From Erysipelotrichaceae bacterium (GTDB taxonomy: Bacteria > Bacillota_I > Bacilli_A > Erysipelotrichales > Coprobacillaceae), in NCBI GenBank assembly GCA_021200395.1, contig JAJQGQ010000052.1, forward strand, positions 1 through 5,074: 5,074 nt of DNA. The letters are read 5' to 3'. Positions within the stretch are counted from its first letter, which is position 1. Each line of letters starts with the position of its first letter. Made by a program: the position numbers and the translations under genes. Under the pieces are notes generated by a model that was not told the origin of the DNA, did not search any database, and was given only the letters and a program-made list of their open reading frames with translations. This document shows, piece by piece, positions 5,040 through 5,074 of the stretch.

Positions 5040-5074
5040 ATGGATAGAAACAATCGTAAAGTTTATACAGGAAC
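5040..5074 (+). CDS. rpsQ: 30S ribosomal protein S17, 5' fragment
   Basis: Only 11 full codons are present, reading MDRNNRKVYTG, before the window ends. This matches the start of bacterial S17 (for example xxRNxRKVYxG in Firmicutes). S17 is an early-binding 30S body protein that contacts 16S rRNA helices near the 5' domain. The AAGGAG site at 5028-5033 lies 6 nt before ATG 5040. Its position right after rpmC is the invariant S10-operon order, which raises confidence despite the short fragment. The truncation is due to the window edge, not a broken gene. Confidence 0.93.
   Translation, partial: MDRNNRKVYTG

Noticed and set aside
1..5074. Search for a novel system, mobile element, CRISPR array, tRNA or attachment site
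   Set aside because: From 247 on the window is filled by conserved ribosomal-protein genes in standard order. No direct repeat arrays, insertion-sequence ends or foreign genes were seen.

Overview
The window is the promoter-proximal part of a bacterial S10 ribosomal-protein operon, all on the + strand. The order is rpsJ-rplC-rplD-rplW-rplB-rpsS-rplV-rpsC-rplP-rpmC, followed by the first 11 codons of rpsQ, which run off the right edge. This is the classic conserved order (S10, L3, L4, L23, L2, S19, L22, S3, L16, L29, S17), and all ten complete genes look intact. The sequence is AT-rich, nearly every gene has a strong AAGGAGG-type Shine-Dalgarno site, and the proteins are of Firmicutes (Bacillota) type. 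Details such as the 136-aa L16 with an FPHLAKTKKP stretch, and the complete lack of TGA stops, suggest a relative of the Erysipelotrichia/Mollicutes side. That placement is inferred from memory of the families. All 12 Trp codons in the complete genes are TGG and no in-frame TGA occurs, so the genes read normally with the standard code.

Bases 1-246 hold no protein gene that I can defend. They contain an intrinsic terminator for whatever lies to the left (27-52), an A/T-rich UP-like stretch, a good housekeeping-sigma promoter (TTGATA-17 bp-TATTAT, 87-115), and a leader of about 125 nt (about 122-246). The leader can fold into several hairpins and has a duplicated GAGCGG element that allows a competing pseudoknot. 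It is the most interesting non-coding part of the window and a plausible autoregulatory S10 leader RNA.

Bases 247-5074 are packed coding sequence with gaps of 2-25 nt or a 1-nt overlap. The exception is a 56-nt gap between rplW and rplB that holds a perfect 7-bp hairpin without a U-tract. The products all join the ribosome. S10, S19, S3 and S17 go to the 30S subunit. L3, L4, L23, L2, L22, L16 and L29 go to the 50S subunit, where L3, L4 and L2 approach the peptidyl-transferase centre, L4 and L22 form the exit-tunnel constriction, and L23 and L29 sit at the tunnel exit. One transcript would give balanced amounts. I see no mobile element, CRISPR array, tRNA or rRNA, and no evidence of a novel multi-gene system. 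The points worth a second look are the leader RNA, the rplW-rplB hairpin, and a few unusual residues in L22 and S19.
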